Positions 16,852-25,873 of a stretch of DNA of 64,000 nt are shown piece after piece. Within the stretch, counting starts at the first letter, position 1. The number at the start of each line of letters is the position of its first letter. The position numbers and the translations under genes are program-made. Origin of the DNA: Aquabacter cavernae. GTDB taxonomy: Bacteria; Pseudomonadota; Alphaproteobacteria; Rhizobiales; Xanthobacteraceae. The notes beneath the pieces were generated by a model. That model saw nothing but the letters and a program-made list of their open reading frames with translations, was not told the origin of the DNA and made no database searches. The stretch covers positions 1,054,001-1,118,000 of the forward strand of contig NZ_RWKV01000008.1 of assembly GCF_003993795.1 (NCBI RefSeq). Direction: 5' to 3'.

Positions 16852-18996
16852 ATGCCCAGTAAACTGCCGCCCCGCAAGGACAAGAACCGCGTCCCGCGCA
16901 TCAAGCGTGAGATCGCGCCCGTACATAAGGACGCCGAGCGCGTCGCAAAGGTCATCGCCCGCGCCGGCCTCGGCTCGCGTCGTGAGATCGAGGACTGGAT
17001 CGAGCAGGGCCGCGTCGCCGTGAACGGCGCCGTGCTCCAGAGCCCGGCCGTGACCGTGACCGCCCATGACCGTATCGAGGTGGACGGTGCGCCGCTGCCC
17101 GAAAAGGAGCGCACGCGCCTCTTCCTCTACCACAAGCCTCGTGGCGTGGTGACCACCAACCGGGACCCGGAGGGGCGCACCACCCTGTTCGAGATCCTGC
17201 CCAGGGGCCTGCCGCGCCTCGTCTCCATCGGGCGGCTCGACCTGAATTCCGAAGGCCTGCTGCTGCTCACCAATGACGGCGGCCTCGCCCGCGTTCTGGA
17301 ACTGCCGGAGACCGGCTGGCTGCGCCGCTACCGCGTGCGCGCCAAGGGCGAGATCGACCAGGCCAAGCTTGATTCGCTCATGAAGGGCATGACCGTCGAA
17401 GGGGTCACCTACGGCCCCATCGAAGCGACGCTGGACCGTGTCCAGGGCGCCAATGCCTGGATCACCGTGTCCCTGCGCGAGGGCAAGAACCGCGAGGTTC
17501 GTAACGTCCTCGCCGCCCTCGGCATGATCGTGAACCGCCTGATCCGCGTTTCCTACGGCCCCTTCCAGCTCGGCTATATCGAGGAAAACGGCATCGAGGA
17601 GGTGCGCACCCGCATCCTGCGCGACCAGATCGGCGCGGAGCTGGAAGCCGCCTCCGGCGCGGATTTCGATGGTCCGCTGGTGGAGCACGAGATCGAGCCC
17701 GCCCCCCAGCGGCCGGCTGCCGATGCCCCCCGCCCGCGCGGCCCGCGCCGCGCGGAGCGCGAGCCCGAAGGGCGCGCCCGCTCCCGCCACCCGGAAGGGG
17801 TGGAGGAGGACGTGGTCTCGTTCCGCCTGCGCAGCCGCAAGGCGGCGAGCGAGGAGCGCGAGGTGGAGAGCCGCGGCTCCGTGGCGGACCGCAAGGGCCG
17901 CGAGATCCAGGTGGAGCGCGTGGTGACGCGCCGCGAGGAGGCCCCGCCCGCCAAGGGACGGCGGCCCGGCTCCGGCGACGGCCCGCGCGGACGGCGCGGC
18001 GAAGGTGCGGAGCGAGGGTTCGACGAGCGCCCGCGCGGCCGCCCCTCCGGCGACCGGCCGTTCAAGGGCAAGGGCGGTCCACGCCCGCAGCGTGGGGATT
18101 ACGGCGCCGGCGACGAACGCCCGCGTGGCCGTCCTTCCGGGGATCGCCCGTTCCGGGACAGGGATGGCGACCGCCCCGCACGCGAGGACTTCCGGCGCAG
18201 TGACGAGCGGCCGCGCGGCCGCCCTTCCGGCGACCGCCCGTTCAGGGACAAGGGCGGCGACCGGCCGCCCCGCGAGGATTTCCGGCGCGGTGATGAGCGG
18301 CCGCGTGGCCGTCCCTCCGGCGACCGTCCGTTCAGGCACAATGACGCGGACCGGCCGGCCCGCGAGGATTTCCGGCGCGGCGACGAGCGGCCGCGTGGCC
18401 GTCCCTCCGGCGATCGCCCGTTCAAGCCCAGGGACGGAGATCGGCCCGCACGGGAGGATTTCCGGCGCGGCGACGAGCGGCCGCGTGGCCGTCCCTCCGG
18501 TGACCGTCCGTTCAGGCACAATGACGCGGACCGGCCGGCCCGTGAGGACTTCCGGCGCGGTGACGAGCGGCCGCGTGGCCGTCCTTCCGGCGACCGTCCG
18601 TTCAAGCCCCGGGATGGGGACCGGCCCGCACGCGAGGATTTCCGGCGCAGCGACGACCGCCCCCGCACGGGGCCGGGTGGCAAAGGCCCCGGCGCCAAGG
18701 GCGGCGCCCGGAGCGGTGGACCCCGCCCGTCCCGTCCGCGCGCGGATGACGATATGGGCTTCGTGGGCGGCTCCCGCGAGGACAAGCCCTGGTCGCGGGA
18801 CCGCGAAGGCGGCTTCGGCGGGCACGCACCGGGTGGTCGCCCGGGCGGCAAGCCGGCTGGCAGGCCCGGTGCCGGCGGGCCGAAGCGGTTCGGTCCCCCC
18901 AAGGGCGCACGACCGGGCGGCAAGCCCGGCGGGCGGCCGGGTGGTGGCAAACCCGGTGGCGGCAAGCCGAGCGGGCCGCCGCGCAAGCGGGGCTGA
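16852..18996 (+). CDS. rluB: rRNA large-subunit pseudouridine synthase (RluB type) with long repeat tail
   Basis: A 714-residue protein. Residues about 30-75 are an S4 RNA-binding domain (RVAKVIARAGLGSRREIEDWIEQGRVAVNG); residues about 80-260 are the RsuA/RluB catalytic domain with GRLDLNSEGLLLLTNDG, which holds the catalytic Asp, and EGKNREVRNVLAALG. Bacterial RluB modifies U2605 of 23S rRNA. From about residue 280 the rest is low complexity: Arg/Asp/Gly/Pro-rich, with seven tandem 30-residue repeats and a final Gly/Lys/Pro tail. Typical RluB is 250-300 residues, so over half of this protein is extension, likely a disordered RNA-binding tail. rsmD follows after 3 bases. Confidence 0.93.
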   Translation: MPSKLPPRKDKNRVPRIKREIAPVHKDAERVAKVIARAGLGSRREIEDWIEQGRVAVNGAVLQSPAVTVTAHDRIEVDGAPLPEKERTRLFLYHKPRGVVTTNRDPEGRTTLFEILPRGLPRLVSIGRLDLNSEGLLLLTNDGGLARVLELPETGWLRRYRVRAKGEIDQAKLDSLMKGMTVEGVTYGPIEATLDRVQGANAWITVSLREGKNREVRNVLAALGMIVNRLIRVSYGPFQLGYIEENGIEEVRTRILRDQIGAELEAASGADFDGPLVEHEIEPAPQRPAADAPRPRGPRRAEREPEGRARSRHPEGVEEDVVSFRLRSRKAASEEREVESRGSVADRKGREIQVERVVTRREEAPPAKGRRPGSGDGPRGRRGEGAERGFDERPRGRPSGDRPFKGKGGPRPQRGDYGAGDERPRGRPSGDRPFRDRDGDRPAREDFRRSDERPRGRPSGDRPFRDKGGDRPPREDFRRGDERPRGRPSGDRPFRHNDADRPAREDFRRGDERPRGRPSGDRPFKPRDGDRPAREDFRRGDERPRGRPSGDRPFRHNDADRPAREDFRRGDERPRGRPSGDRPFKPRDGDRPAREDFRRSDDRPRTGPGGKGPGAKGGARSGGPRPSRPRADDDMGFVGGSREDKPWSRDREGGFGGHAPGGRPGGKPAGRPGAGGPKRFGPPKGARPGGKPGGRPGGGKPGGGKPSGPPRKRG
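18022..18651 (+). repeat. Seven in-frame 90-bp tandem repeats in rluB
   Basis: Seven full units of exactly 90 bp start at 18022, 18112, 18202, 18292, 18382, 18472 and 18562, and a degenerate eighth begins at 18652. Each encodes 30 residues opening with DERPRGRPSGDRPF and usually closing with DRPAREDFRR plus S or G. Units 4 and 6 share the RHNDAD variant and units 5 and 7 share KPRDGD, so a 180-bp pair appears to have duplicated as a block. The first unit is the most diverged in its second half. Confidence 0.95.
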
Positions 18997-18999
18997 TCC

Positions 19000-19548
19000 A
19001 TGCGCATCGTCGGCGGCAGCCTGCGGGGCCGGGCTCTGAAAAGCCCCGCCTCCCAGGCCACGCGCCCCACGACGGACCGGCTGCGCGAGGCGCTCTTCAA
19101 CGTCCTCGCCCATGCCTATGACGATGCGGCTGATGGTGCGCGGGTGCTGGACCTGTTCGCGGGCACGGGCGCGCTGGGCATCGAGGCCATCTCGCGCGGC
19201 GCCGCCTTCGCCCTGTTCGTGGAAGAGGCGGTGGAGGCCCGTGCCTTGATCCGGGAGAATGTGGAGGCGCTGGGCCTGACAGGGACCACCCGCATCTTCC
19301 GGCGGGACGCCACGCGCCTTGGCGACTGCCCGGCGGGCGAGGCTTACGGCCTCGTCTTCTGCGATCCGCCCTATGGCAAGGGTCTGGCCGAAGCCGCCCT
19401 GCTCTCCGCCCGCGCGGGCGGCTGGCTCGCCCCCGGCGCATTGGTGGTGGTGGAGGAGAAGGCGGGCGCGTTCCAGGCGCCCGCGGGCTTCACCGTCCAC
19501 GAACAGCGGCGCTATGACGAGACGGAGTTCACCCTCCTCTCGCCCTGA
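19000..19548 (+). CDS. rsmD: 16S rRNA m2G966 methyltransferase
   Basis: A 182-residue Rossmann-fold methyltransferase that modifies G966 of 16S rRNA using SAM. The conserved start MRIVGGSLRGRAL, the substrate segment TRPTTDRLREALFNVL, the SAM loop DLFAGTGALGIEAISRGA and the catalytic CDPPYGKG (DPPY) are all present. It starts 3 bases after the pseudouridine synthase stop, so two rRNA-modifying enzymes for opposite subunits are encoded as one operon, a common alphaproteobacterial pairing. It converges on the aminotransferase gene 3 bases downstream. Confidence 0.96.
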   Translation: MRIVGGSLRGRALKSPASQATRPTTDRLREALFNVLAHAYDDAADGARVLDLFAGTGALGIEAISRGAAFALFVEEAVEARALIRENVEALGLTGTTRIFRRDATRLGDCPAGEAYGLVFCDPPYGKGLAEAALLSARAGGWLAPGALVVVEEKAGAFQAPAGFTVHEQRRYDETEFTLLSP

Positions 19549-19551
19549 GGC

Positions 19552-20730
19552 TCACTCCGCCTTCAGGAACGCCCCGATGCGCTCCACCGCGCCCGCCATG
19601 TCGATGGCGGAGCCTGCATAGGAAAAGCGCAGGAACTGCTTGCCCCGGAACGGGTCGAAATCCACGCCCGGCGTGGTGGCCACAAGGGCCGCGTCCAGCA
19701 TGCGCGTGGCGAAAGCGGCCGAATCCCCGGTGAAGTGGGACACGTCCGCATAGAGATAAAAGGCCCCGTCCACCGGCAGGAAGCGGTCAATGCCCACCTT
19801 GGGCAGCCCTTCCACCAGGATGCGGCGGTTCTCCTCATAGCCATGCTTGATGGCATCCATCTCCGCGCGCCCGTCGAACGCCGCTTCGGCGGCGATCTGC
19901 GACAAAGTGGGGACGGAAATGGAGAGATTCTGCTGCAGGCGCTCCATGGTGCGCGCCACGTCCGGCGGCACCACCATCCAGCCCACGCGCCAGCCGGTCA
20001 TGCAGAAATACTTCGAGAAGGAGTTGATGACGACCGCGTCATCCGCGATCTCCACCGCGCTCACGGCCGGGAAGGCATAGTCGAGGCCGTGATAGATCTC
20101 GTCCGAGATGAAGGCGAGGCCGAGATCGCGGGCGCAGGCATGCAGCGCCATGAGCGCCGCCCGGTCCATCATGGTGCCCGTGGGATTGCCCGGGCTCGCC
20201 ACCAGCACGCCCGCCAGCGGCTTCTCGCGATGGGCCGCCAGCAGGCTCTCCGGCGTCAAGGCGAAGCGGTCCTCCGCGCGGGTCTCGATGAGCACCGGCT
20301 CGCAGCCGAGTGCCGACAGAACGTGGCGATAGGGCGGATAGCCGGGCGCGGCGATGGCGACCCGGTCGCCCGGCGCGAACAAGGCCAGGAAGGCCAGGAT
20401 GAAGCCGCCCGACGAGCCGTTGGTCACCACGATCCGCTCGGGATCGATCGCCAGCCCGTGGGTCTCGCCATAATGGCGCGCGATGCGGGCGCGCAGCGAG
20501 GGAATGCCGAGGGCGGCGGTATAGCCCACCTGCCCGCGCTCCAGCGCTTCGGCGGCGGCCTTGCGGGCCGTGAGGGGCGCCGGGGCGGCCGGCTGGCCCA
20601 CCTCCATGTGAATCACATGCTTGCCCTCACGCTCCAGGCGCGCCGCATGCTCCATCACGTCCATGACGATGAAGGGCGCCACGGCGCTGCGGGCGGACAC
20701 GAGATTGCGAAGGCGGGAAACGGCACGCAT
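19552..20730 (-). CDS. Class I/II PLP-dependent aminotransferase
   Basis: A 392-residue fold-type I aminotransferase. SPGNPTGTMM, DEIYHGLDY and the PLP lysine in NSFSKYFCMTGWRVGW are clear, and FLRFSYAG near the end carries the carboxylate-binding Arg. The sequence is of the general aspartate/aromatic type; the donor and acceptor cannot be told from sequence. I chose ATG 20730 (MRAVSRLRNLVSARSAVAPF); an upstream start adds 13 residues that look non-native. It is convergent with rsmD and divergent from the M48 protease gene across about 280 bases that hold no other recognisable gene. Confidence 0.88.
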   Translation of the reverse strand: MRAVSRLRNLVSARSAVAPFIVMDVMEHAARLEREGKHVIHMEVGQPAAPAPLTARKAAAEALERGQVGYTAALGIPSLRARIARHYGETHGLAIDPERIVVTNGSSGGFILAFLALFAPGDRVAIAAPGYPPYRHVLSALGCEPVLIETRAEDRFALTPESLLAAHREKPLAGVLVASPGNPTGTMMDRAALMALHACARDLGLAFISDEIYHGLDYAFPAVSAVEIADDAVVINSFSKYFCMTGWRVGWMVVPPDVARTMERLQQNLSISVPTLSQIAAEAAFDGRAEMDAIKHGYEENRRILVEGLPKVGIDRFLPVDGAFYLYADVSHFTGDSAAFATRMLDAALVATTPGVDFDPFRGKQFLRFSYAGSAIDMAGAVERIGAFLKAE

Positions 20731-21014
20731 GGAACATCCAATGGTTGGACCGCCGCGCTGCCGCCGCATTCTGACGGTGGGTAGCAGGTCGCCCTAACGT
20801 GATACGGGGCGCATTGACCCGTGCGGCCGGCCGTGGTCCTTCGTGTCGTACCTTGCGCGCCCTGCGGCGCCAAGGTCTGTTCGGCGGACCATTCGGCAAC
20901 GGGGTTCCACGACCGTTCGAGACCGCCCCCTTTTGGGACCAAAGCCGGTCACGGCGGCACGCGGCCGGGGCGGAGGCCCTCCGCACCAGAATGAGGCAGG
21001 CGAACCGAGGAATG

Positions 21015-22457
21015 ATGAGGCGGACGACCATCGTGAGGCAGGCGGCGCACCCGGCGGCGCGAGACTTCGCGCGCATCTTCGCGTGGGTCGTGGCGCTCAT
21101 CGCTGTGCTCGCCTTGCCCGTTCATGACGCGCAGGCCCAGGGCCGGCCCCGCCCCAAGATCATCCGCGACGCGGAAATCGAGAACCTGCTGCGCGACTAT
21201 GCCCGGCCCATCCTGCGCGTGGCGGGCCTCGCCAAGCAGAATGTGGAGGTCACCATCATCGGTGACCGCTCCTTCAACGCCTTCGTGGCGGACGGGCGGC
21301 GCATCTTCATCAATGGCGGCGCCCTCATGGACGCCGAGACGCCCAACCAGATCATCGGCGTTCTCGCCCACGAGACCGGCCATATCGCGGGCGGCCATCT
21401 GGCGCGCATGCGCGAGCAGATCGCGGGCGCCCAGACCATGGCCATCGTCGCCATGCTGCTGGCGGGTGCCGGCGTCGCGGCGGGCGCGGCGGCGGGCGCC
21501 AGCGGCAGCAATATCGGCAGCGCCGCCGCGGGTGCCATCACCGCCCCCCAGGAGATGATCCGCCGCTCCCTGCTCTCCTACCAGCGCGGCGAGGAATCGG
21601 CGGCGGACCGCTCGGCGGTGAAGTACCTCACCGAGACCCAGCAATCCGCGAAGGGCATGATCGAGACCTTCCAGCGCTTCGAGAACGAGCAGCTCTTCCT
21701 GTCTCAGCGCATCGATCCCTATCTGCTGAACCATCCCATGGCGCGCGAACGCATCGCGGCGCTGGAGCAGCTCGCCAAGGCGAGCCCCTATTACAACACC
21801 AAGGACCCGCCCGCCCTCCAGGCGCGGCACGACCTCATGCGCGCCAAGCTCGTGGGCTTCATGGAGCGGCCGGACGCGGTCTACCGGAAATATCCGCTCT
21901 CGGACAAATCCCTCCCCGCCCAATATGCCCGCGCCATCTCGGCCTATCGCTTCGGCAACGTGACCGAAGCCGTACAGCGCATCGACGCGCTGATCGCGGC
22001 CCAGCCGAGCAATCCCTATTTCCAGGAATTGAAGGGGCAGGCCCTGCTGGAGGCCGGACGGGCCGGGCAGGCGGTGGAGCCGTTGCGCAAGGCCGTGGCC
22101 ATGACGGGCGGCAATGTCCTCATCCGCGCCATGCTGGGACAGGCCCTCGTCCAGTCCGGCAACCCCGCTTATACGGACGAGGCCGTCCGCGAGCTGGTGT
22201 TCGCCACCCAGCGCGACCCCGATTCGCCCGAGGCCTGGCGGTCCCTGGCCCAGGCCTATGGCCGCAAGGGCGACCTCGCCAATGCCGACCTCGCCTCCGC
22301 CCAGGGCCTCATGGCCCAGGGCGAGTTCCGCACCGGCCAGGAACTGGCCGCCCGCGCCAAGCAGCGCTTCCCGCCCAATTCCCCCGGCTGGCTGAAGGCG
22401 GATGACATTCTCGCCTATAAGCCGCCCAAGCCCGACGGACCGCAAGGCGGCCGTTGA
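21015..22457 (+). CDS. M48 family metalloprotease with TPR domain (BepA/YfgC-like)
   Basis: A 480-residue periplasmic zinc protease. A signal or anchor segment (about residues 18-40) is followed by the peptidase domain with HEXXH at 119-123 (LAHETGHIAGGHL) and the third ligand Glu in RGEESAADRSAV. The C-terminal half (about 290-460) is made of TPR-type helices. This is the layout of BepA, which handles stalled outer-membrane proteins such as LptD. Several starts are possible (20991, 21012, 21015); 21015 best fits the GAGG site and signal peptide. The dsbA-like gene begins 26 bases later, so two envelope quality-control proteins may be co-expressed. Confidence 0.9.
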   Translation: MRRTTIVRQAAHPAARDFARIFAWVVALIAVLALPVHDAQAQGRPRPKIIRDAEIENLLRDYARPILRVAGLAKQNVEVTIIGDRSFNAFVADGRRIFINGGALMDAETPNQIIGVLAHETGHIAGGHLARMREQIAGAQTMAIVAMLLAGAGVAAGAAAGASGSNIGSAAAGAITAPQEMIRRSLLSYQRGEESAADRSAVKYLTETQQSAKGMIETFQRFENEQLFLSQRIDPYLLNHPMARERIAALEQLAKASPYYNTKDPPALQARHDLMRAKLVGFMERPDAVYRKYPLSDKSLPAQYARAISAYRFGNVTEAVQRIDALIAAQPSNPYFQELKGQALLEAGRAGQAVEPLRKAVAMTGGNVLIRAMLGQALVQSGNPAYTDEAVRELVFATQRDPDSPEAWRSLAQAYGRKGDLANADLASAQGLMAQGEFRTGQELAARAKQRFPPNSPGWLKADDILAYKPPKPDGPQGGR

Positions 22458-22483
22458 TGATTCCGTTTCACAAGGAGAAGTCC

Positions 22484-23254
22484 ATGTCCCGCCCCGGCCG
22501 CACCGCCGCCCTTGCCTTTGCCGCCGCGCTCGGCGCATCCGCGCTCACCTTCAGCCCGGCCTTCGCCTTCACCGACGCGGAGAAGGCGGAGATCGGCACC
22601 GTGGTGCGCGAGTATCTTCTGAAGAATCCGGAAGTCCTCCAGGAGGTGATCACCGAGCTGGAGAAGAAGCAGGCCGTGCAGGAGGCCGCTGGGCGCGTCG
22701 GCGCCCTCTCCGAGATGAAGGGCCTCATCTATGACAGCCCGCGCGGTGTCGTCGCCGGCAACCCGAAGGGTGATGTCACCCTGGTGGAATTCTTCGATTA
22801 CAATTGCGGCTACTGCAAGCACGCCCTTGAAGACGTGAACAAGCTGATCAAGGCCGACCCGAACCTGAAGGTGATCTTCAAGGAGTTCCCGGTGCTCGGC
22901 AAGCCGTCGGTGGAGGCGGCCCAGGTGGCTGTGGCCGTGCGCATGGTGGCGCCGGAGAAGTATGTGGCCTTCCATAACGCCCTGCTCGCCACCCGCGGCA
23001 CCGCCGATCGCGCCAAGGCGCTCCAGGCCGCCAAGGATGTGGGCATCGACCCGGCCGCCCTCCAGAAGGTGGCCAGCTCGCCGGAGCTGAACGCCACCCT
23101 GGACGAAAGCATGAAGATCGCCCAGGCGCTGTCGCTCAACGGCACGCCGAGCTTCATCGTCGGCGACGAGGTGGTGATCGGCGCCGTCGGCTACGACAAG
23201 CTGAAGGCCGCCATCGACGACCAGCGCAAGGCCGCCAAGCCCAAGTCCAACTGA
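22484..23254 (+). CDS. DsbA family thiol-disulfide protein
   Basis: A 256-residue exported thioredoxin-fold protein. A signal peptide ends near AFA (about residue 27); a helical N-terminal region (Scs/Com1-type, VVREYLLKNPEVLQEVI) precedes the DsbA domain with active site NCGYCKHALEDV and the cis-proline loop NGTPSFIVGDEVV. The CGYC pair suggests an oxidase or isomerase role in periplasmic disulfide formation. ATG 22484 has AAGGAGAAG immediately upstream; an earlier ATG at 22454 overlaps the M48 gene and would spoil the signal peptide. It follows the M48 protease in the same direction. Confidence 0.92.
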   Translation: MSRPGRTAALAFAAALGASALTFSPAFAFTDAEKAEIGTVVREYLLKNPEVLQEVITELEKKQAVQEAAGRVGALSEMKGLIYDSPRGVVAGNPKGDVTLVEFFDYNCGYCKHALEDVNKLIKADPNLKVIFKEFPVLGKPSVEAAQVAVAVRMVAPEKYVAFHNALLATRGTADRAKALQAAKDVGIDPAALQKVASSPELNATLDESMKIAQALSLNGTPSFIVGDEVVIGAVGYDKLKAAIDDQRKAAKPKSN

Positions 23255-23278
23255 TCTCCTCCTCAGGGGATCCCGGCC

Positions 23279-23299
23279 GGGCGGCGCCATGCGCCGCCC
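23279..23299 (+). terminator. Hairpin after the dsbA-like gene
   Basis: A perfect 9-bp stem (GGGCGGCGC / GCGCCGCCC) with a CAT loop starting 25 bases past the stop. No U-tract follows, so it may be a weak terminator or a 3-prime mRNA-stabilising hairpin. Confidence 0.4.
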
Positions 23300-23443
23300 A
23301 CAGGGCTTGAACACGCGGCTTTTCTTGTGGCGCGGCTACCCCTATAAACGCACGCCCGGCGTCCGCCGGCACCGGCGGTGTTCCGTCGGCAGGGTCCGAG
23401 CCGCCGTCCCCAGGGACGGCCCGCTCCAGCGCATCACTCGGGA

Positions 23444-23890
23444 ATGTCGGAAACGATCGTCCACGTCCTCAATGGTCCGAACCTCAATCTGCTGGGAACC
23501 CGTGAACCGGGCATCTACGGCACGACGACGCTTGCGGACATCGAGGCGCTGTGCAGCAAGGCCGGCGAAGCGCACGGCCTGTCCGTGATCTTCCGCCAGA
23601 CCAATCACGAGGGCGAGCTTGTTGAGATGATCCACGCCGCCCGCGGCGCGCTGGGCATCGTGCTGAATGCCGGCGCCTACACCCACACTTCGGTGGCCCT
23701 GCGCGACGCCATTTCGGCGACCGGCGTGCCGACGGTGGAGGTGCACATCTCCAATGTCTTCGCCCGCGAGGACTTCCGCCACCATTCCTATCTCTCGCCC
23801 GTGGCGCGTGGGGTGATCTGCGGCTTCGGCGGCCAGAGCTATGTGCTCGGCATCGCCGCGCTTGCCGCCACCCGCACGCCACCCGCATGA
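23444..23890 (+). CDS. aroQ: Type II 3-dehydroquinate dehydratase
   Basis: A 148-residue enzyme of the dodecameric type II class, which dehydrates 3-dehydroquinate to 3-dehydroshikimate in the shikimate pathway. It has the signature [19 protein letters not shown] at the N-terminus with the flexible catalytic loop (Arg, Tyr), then NAGAYTHTS and [18 protein letters not shown], which contributes the catalytic His and substrate contacts. ATG 23444 gives the normal family start; 22 upstream in-frame residues are not conserved. accB and accC follow in the same direction, an aroQ-accB-accC order seen in many proteobacteria. Confidence 0.97.
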   Translation: MSETIVHVLNGPNLNLLGTREPGIYGTTTLADIEALCSKAGEAHGLSVIFRQTNHEGELVEMIHAARGALGIVLNAGAYTHTSVALRDAISATGVPTVEVHISNVFAREDFRHHSYLSPVARGVICGFGGQSYVLGIAALAATRTPPA

Positions 23891-23945
23891 ACTGCACCCG
23901 TTTCAGGAGCCACCGCGCGGCCCGCGCCGCGCAACAGCTAAGAAA

Positions 23946-24425
23946 ATGATGAAAACACCTAAACCTCCCATCGATTCCGCCCTCGTCCGCGAGATCGCCC
24001 AGCTTCTGTCCGACAGCGACCTCACCGAGATCGAGGTCCAGCACGAGGATCTGCGCATCCGCGTGGTGCGCGCCCCCGCGCCCATCACCGTGGCGGCCGC
24101 GCCCTACGGTGCGGCCCCCCTGGCGGTCGCGGCAGCGCCTGCCGCTCCTGCGGCTCCCGCCGTCGAGAGCGCCACGGACTTCTCCAAGCATCCCGGCACC
24201 GTGACCTCCCCCATGGTCGGCACCGCCTATCTCGCGCCCGAGCCCAATGCTCCGGCGTTCGTTGAGGTGGGCGCGACCGTGAAGGAGGGCCAGACGATCC
24301 TCATCGTGGAAGCCATGAAGACCATGAACGCGATCCCGGCCCCCCGCTCGGGCACCGTGACGCGCATCCTGGTGGGCAATGCCCAGCCGGTGGAATATGG
24401 CGAGCCCCTGCTCGTCATCGAATGA
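23946..24425 (+). CDS. accB: Acetyl-CoA carboxylase biotin carboxyl carrier protein
   Basis: A 159-residue BCCP. The N-terminal dimerisation segment (residues 10-40) is followed by an Ala/Pro-rich hinge (about 43-75) and the C-terminal biotinyl domain, with the biotin acceptor Lys125 in [10 protein letters not shown] and the thumb region around [18 protein letters not shown]. It carries carboxybiotin between AccC and AccAD in fatty acid synthesis. Two ATGs overlap at 23946 and 23949 with no strong ribosome site; either gives the same protein apart from one Met. It lies 55 bases after aroQ and 69 bases before accC. Confidence 0.97.
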   Translation: MMKTPKPPIDSALVREIAQLLSDSDLTEIEVQHEDLRIRVVRAPAPITVAAAPYGAAPLAVAAAPAAPAAPAVESATDFSKHPGTVTSPMVGTAYLAPEPNAPAFVEVGATVKEGQTILIVEAMKTMNAIPAPRSGTVTRILVGNAQPVEYGEPLLVIE

Positions 24426-24494
24426 AGACCCAATGACCCGCGCCCGGCTGTCACGGGGCGCGGGGTCCGATGGATCCGAAGGCAGGCGCCGCTC

Positions 24495-25847
24495 ATGTTC
24501 CAGAAAATCCTGATCGCCAATCGCGGCGAGATCGCCCTGCGCATCCTGCGCGCCTGCAAGGAATTGGGCATCGCGACGGTCGCGGTCCATTCCACCGCGG
24601 ACGCCGATGCCATGCATGTGCGCCTCGCCGACGAGAGCGTGTGCATCGGCCCGCCCCCGGCGCGGGACAGCTATCTCAACGTTCCCTCCCTGCTCGCCGC
24701 CTGCGAGATCACGGGCGCGGACGCGGTGCATCCCGGCTACGGCTTCCTGGCGGAGAATGCCCGCTTCGCCGAGATCCTGAAGGATCACAACATCCACTTC
24801 ATCGGCCCGAAGGCGGAGCATATCCGCACCATGGGCGACAAGATCGAAGCGAAGAAGACCGCGCAGGCGCTGGGTATCCCCGTGGTGCCGGGCTCCGACG
24901 GCGGGATCACCTCCGACGAGGAGGCCCACCGTGTCGCGGCCGAGATCGGCTTCCCGGTGCTCGTGAAGGCGGCTGCCGGCGGCGGCGGGCGCGGCATGAA
25001 GGTGGCGCTCACCGCCGAAGGCCTCTCCCAGGCCCTCTCCACGGCCCGCTCCGAGGCGAAGGCCGCCTTCGGCGACGATGCGGTCTATCTGGAGAAGTAT
25101 CTCGCCAAGCCCCGCCATATCGAGGTGCAGGTGCTGGGTGACGGGCGCGGCCATGCCATCCATCTGGGCGAGCGCGACTGCTCGCTCCAGAGGCGGCACC
25201 AGAAGGTGTGGGAAGAGGCTCCCTCCCCCGTCATCACCCCCGCCCAGCGCCACGAGATCGGCGAGACCGTGGCGAGCGCCATGCGCAAGCTGAACTATCT
25301 CGGCGTGGGCACGGTGGAGTTCCTCTACGAGGACGGGAAGTTCTACTTCATCGAGATGAACACCCGCATCCAGGTGGAGCATCCGGTGACCGAGATGGTC
25401 ACGGGCATCGACCTCATCAACGAGCAGATCCGCGTCGCCGCCGGCGAGCCGCTGACCCTGCGCCAGGAGGATGTGGTGTTCGAGGGCCATGCCATCGAGT
25501 GCCGGGTGAATGCGGAGCATCCCACCACCTTCCGGCCCTCCCCCGGCAAGATCACCCACTATCATGTGCCCGGTGGTCTCGGCATCCGCGTGGACAGCAA
25601 TGCCTACCAGGGCTACTCGATCCCGCCTTATTACGATTCGCTGGTGGGCAAGCTGATCGTCCACGGCAAGACCCGCGACGAATGCCTGATGCGGCTGCGC
25701 CGCGCGCTGGACGAGTTCGTGGTGGATGGCATCGACACCACCCTCCCCTTGTTCCGCACGCTTGTGCGCACCAAGGAGATGGCGGCTGGCGCGTATGACA
25801 TCCACTGGCTGGAGCATTTCCTCGCCGAGGAAATCAAGGGCGTCTGA
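24495..25847 (+). CDS. accC: Acetyl-CoA carboxylase biotin carboxylase subunit
   Basis: A 450-residue ATP-grasp enzyme that carboxylates biotin on AccB using bicarbonate and ATP. The start MFQKILIANRGEIALRILRAC, the glycine-rich ATP loop KAAAGGGGRGMKV, HIEVQVLGD and EMNTRIQVEHPVTEMVTG are all canonical, and the length is exactly that of the family. It completes the aroQ-accB-accC cluster. It is convergent with the FUSC gene 26 bases downstream, with no obvious hairpin between them. Confidence 0.98.
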   Translation: MFQKILIANRGEIALRILRACKELGIATVAVHSTADADAMHVRLADESVCIGPPPARDSYLNVPSLLAACEITGADAVHPGYGFLAENARFAEILKDHNIHFIGPKAEHIRTMGDKIEAKKTAQALGIPVVPGSDGGITSDEEAHRVAAEIGFPVLVKAAAGGGGRGMKVALTAEGLSQALSTARSEAKAAFGDDAVYLEKYLAKPRHIEVQVLGDGRGHAIHLGERDCSLQRRHQKVWEEAPSPVITPAQRHEIGETVASAMRKLNYLGVGTVEFLYEDGKFYFIEMNTRIQVEHPVTEMVTGIDLINEQIRVAAGEPLTLRQEDVVFEGHAIECRVNAEHPTTFRPSPGKITHYHVPGGLGIRVDSNAYQGYSIPPYYDSLVGKLIVHGKTRDECLMRLRRALDEFVVDGIDTTLPLFRTLVRTKEMAAGAYDIHWLEHFLAEEIKGV

Positions 25848-25873
25848 CCTTTCGCGCTGGGGCGCCTCGCGCC

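Noticed and set aside
18022-18651. Regular 90-bp repeats, considered as a CRISPR array
   Set aside because: Units are contiguous, in frame, coding and without unique spacers.
16834-19500. An 888-codon minus-strand frame opposite the pseudouridine synthase and rsmD
   Set aside because: Repetitive Ala/Arg/Pro composition mirrors the 90-bp repeats; no start signal or domain.
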